15,218 bases of DNA from an uncultured Prevotella sp. (GTDB taxonomy: Bacteria > Bacteroidota > Bacteroidia > Bacteroidales > Bacteroidaceae), in the NCBI GenBank assembly GCA_900550635.1, contig URSZ01000053.1:1-15218 (forward strand). The letters run 5' to 3'. Below the pieces are notes generated by a model that worked only from the letters and a program-made list of their open reading frames with translations, had not been told where the DNA came from and did no database searches. This document shows positions 14,548 to 15,218 of this stretch, one piece after another. The position numbers and the translations under genes were made by a program. Each line of letters begins with the position of its first letter. The first letter of the stretch is position 1.

Positions 14548-14671
14548 GCCTGAAAAACACCGCATTTAGGTGTGCCCGAAAATATGTCCGAGAAAATTCA
14601 AAATATGTCCGAGGAATTTTAAAATAGGTCCGACCTTTTTTTTCTTTTCTCCTACACGGGTGAGAAAACGG
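14548..14671 (+). repeat. Intergenic three-unit palindromic repeat element, copy C
   Basis: Three abutting 21-bp units lie at 14579-14599, 14600-14620 and 14621-14641. The first two keep the left arm AAAATATGTCCGA but have lost right-arm symmetry. The third keeps symmetry at its core with changed bases on both sides (AGGTC ... GACCT in place of ATGTC ... GACAT), a paired change that suggests the dyad itself is maintained. The middle unit equals the reverse complement of a unit of copy A over 21 bases. It begins 146 bases past the dacB stop, oriented with dacB. Shared flanks are GCCTGAAAAACACC at the 5' side and CGGGTGAGAAAAC at the 3' side. queG begins 91 bases after the element. Confidence 0.78.
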
Positions 14672-14746
14672 AATGTTAATTAACGTTTTTAACGAACGTG
14701 CTTTACGGCACTTGCGTTGCCGGGGCGCAATGTGCGCGCAATTTCA

Positions 14747-14754
14747 TAACTTTG
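14747..14754 (+). promoter_or_regulatory. -7 promoter element (TAACTTTG) for queG
   Basis: TAACTTTG matches TAnnTTTG and ends 8 bases before the queG ATG at 14763. No TTTG lies at the usual -33 spacing; a TTG at 14717-14719 is too far upstream. Confidence 0.5.
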
Positions 14755-14762
14755 CCCGAGTT

Positions 14763-15218
14763 ATGCCTCAAACAACAGTATTATCGTCAGAATGCGTCAA
14801 GTCGTTTGCCGCGAAAGTGGGTTTCACGGCCTGCGGAATCTGTCCCGCCGCTCCGGTGGAGCAGCAGGTGGCCGATTTGATGGACCGCTATGTGGGCGAA
14901 GGGCGGAATGCCGACATGGATTACCTGGCGCGCAACCGCGAGCTGCGTTTCAACCCCTCGAAACTCGTGCCGGAAACGAAGACCATAGTGTCGGTGGCAC
15001 TCAATTACTATCCCGGCGAGAAAATGCACGACAACGGCTACACGCTTTCGTATTACGCATACGGAAAGGATTACCATACGGTGGTGAAAAAGAGACTGTT
15101 CGAGATGTACCGCCTTATAAGGGAGTCGCTCGGGGCAGACGGCGGCGCGCTGTCGGGACGTGCCTTTTGCGACACCGCGCCGGTGCCCGAACGTTACTGG
15201 GCCTACCGCGCGGGAATA
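14763..15218 (+). CDS. queG: Epoxyqueuosine reductase, N-terminal part (cut by window edge)
   Basis: The frame opens at ATG 14763 and stays open for 152 codons to the right edge. It carries conserved QueG blocks: LRFNPSKLVPETKTIVSVAL (about 61-80, followed by NYYP), YAYGKDYH (98-105), and FCDTAPVPERYWA (135-147) with Asp137 in the position of the catalytic aspartate. QueG is a cobalamin-dependent, 4Fe-4S iron-sulfur enzyme that reduces epoxyqueuosine to queuosine at the wobble base of tRNAs with GUN anticodons. The ferredoxin-like cluster domain lies beyond the edge, so the cysteines cannot be checked. The ATG at 14763 is the only sensible start, since the next methionine is at residue 40 inside the conserved domain. 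It follows repeat element C and has its own -7 box. Confidence 0.93.
   Translation, partial: MPQTTVLSSECVKSFAAKVGFTACGICPAAPVEQQVADLMDRYVGEGRNADMDYLARNRELRFNPSKLVPETKTIVSVALNYYPGEKMHDNGYTLSYYAYGKDYHTVVKKRLFEMYRLIRESLGADGGALSGRAFCDTAPVPERYWAYRAGI

Overview
The window looks like chromosomal DNA from an anaerobic member of the Bacteroidales, probably near Bacteroides/Prevotella. The grounds are a fumarate reductase operon in cytochrome b - flavoprotein - iron-sulfur order, a succinyl-CoA:acetate-type CoA-transferase, weak or absent Shine-Dalgarno sequences, and the Bacteroidetes -7 promoter element TAnnTTTG upstream of seven genes. Genus is not certain. Coding DNA is moderately GC-rich and the gaps are AT-rich. 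There are ten complete or nearly complete genes plus one cut at each edge, and no tRNA, rRNA, IS, phage or CRISPR.

Layout. Left part (1-10016, all genes on the minus strand): fumarate reductase/succinate dehydrogenase frdC-frdA-frdB (frdB runs off the left edge), a secreted metallo-beta-lactamase-fold hydrolase, a secreted GH31 glycosidase, an exported C1B (bleomycin-hydrolase-type) cysteine peptidase, and an acetyl-CoA hydrolase/CoA-transferase. A 605-bp AT-rich gap (10017-10621) follows, carrying about a dozen DnaA-box-like 9-mers. Right part: a SpoU/TrmH RNA methyltransferase (+), L-aspartate oxidase nadB (-), a PBP4-type D-Ala-D-Ala carboxypeptidase dacB (+) and the 5' part of queG (+), cut by the right edge.

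How the genes fit together. The best-supported metabolic theme is fermentation through fumarate and succinate. Fumarate reductase makes succinate, the CoA-transferase exchanges CoA between succinate and acetate, and NadB, a paralogue of FrdA, can use fumarate as electron acceptor in anaerobes while making NAD precursors. The other genes are housekeeping or surface/periplasmic functions.

Most interesting non-coding structure. (1) A three-copy intergenic element (about 4163-4277, 11249-11367 and 14548-14671). Each copy has three abutting 21-bp units built on a palindrome with arms AAAATATGTC / GACATATTTT, in phase at two helical turns. Each lies 125-146 bp past the stop codon of a gene (GH31, nadB, dacB) and points the same way as that gene. 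(2) The DnaA-box-like cluster at 10234-10584, from which nearly all genes diverge, a candidate chromosomal origin. (3) Three plus-strand genes whose -7 element ends only 8-9 bases before the ATG, implying very short leaders.
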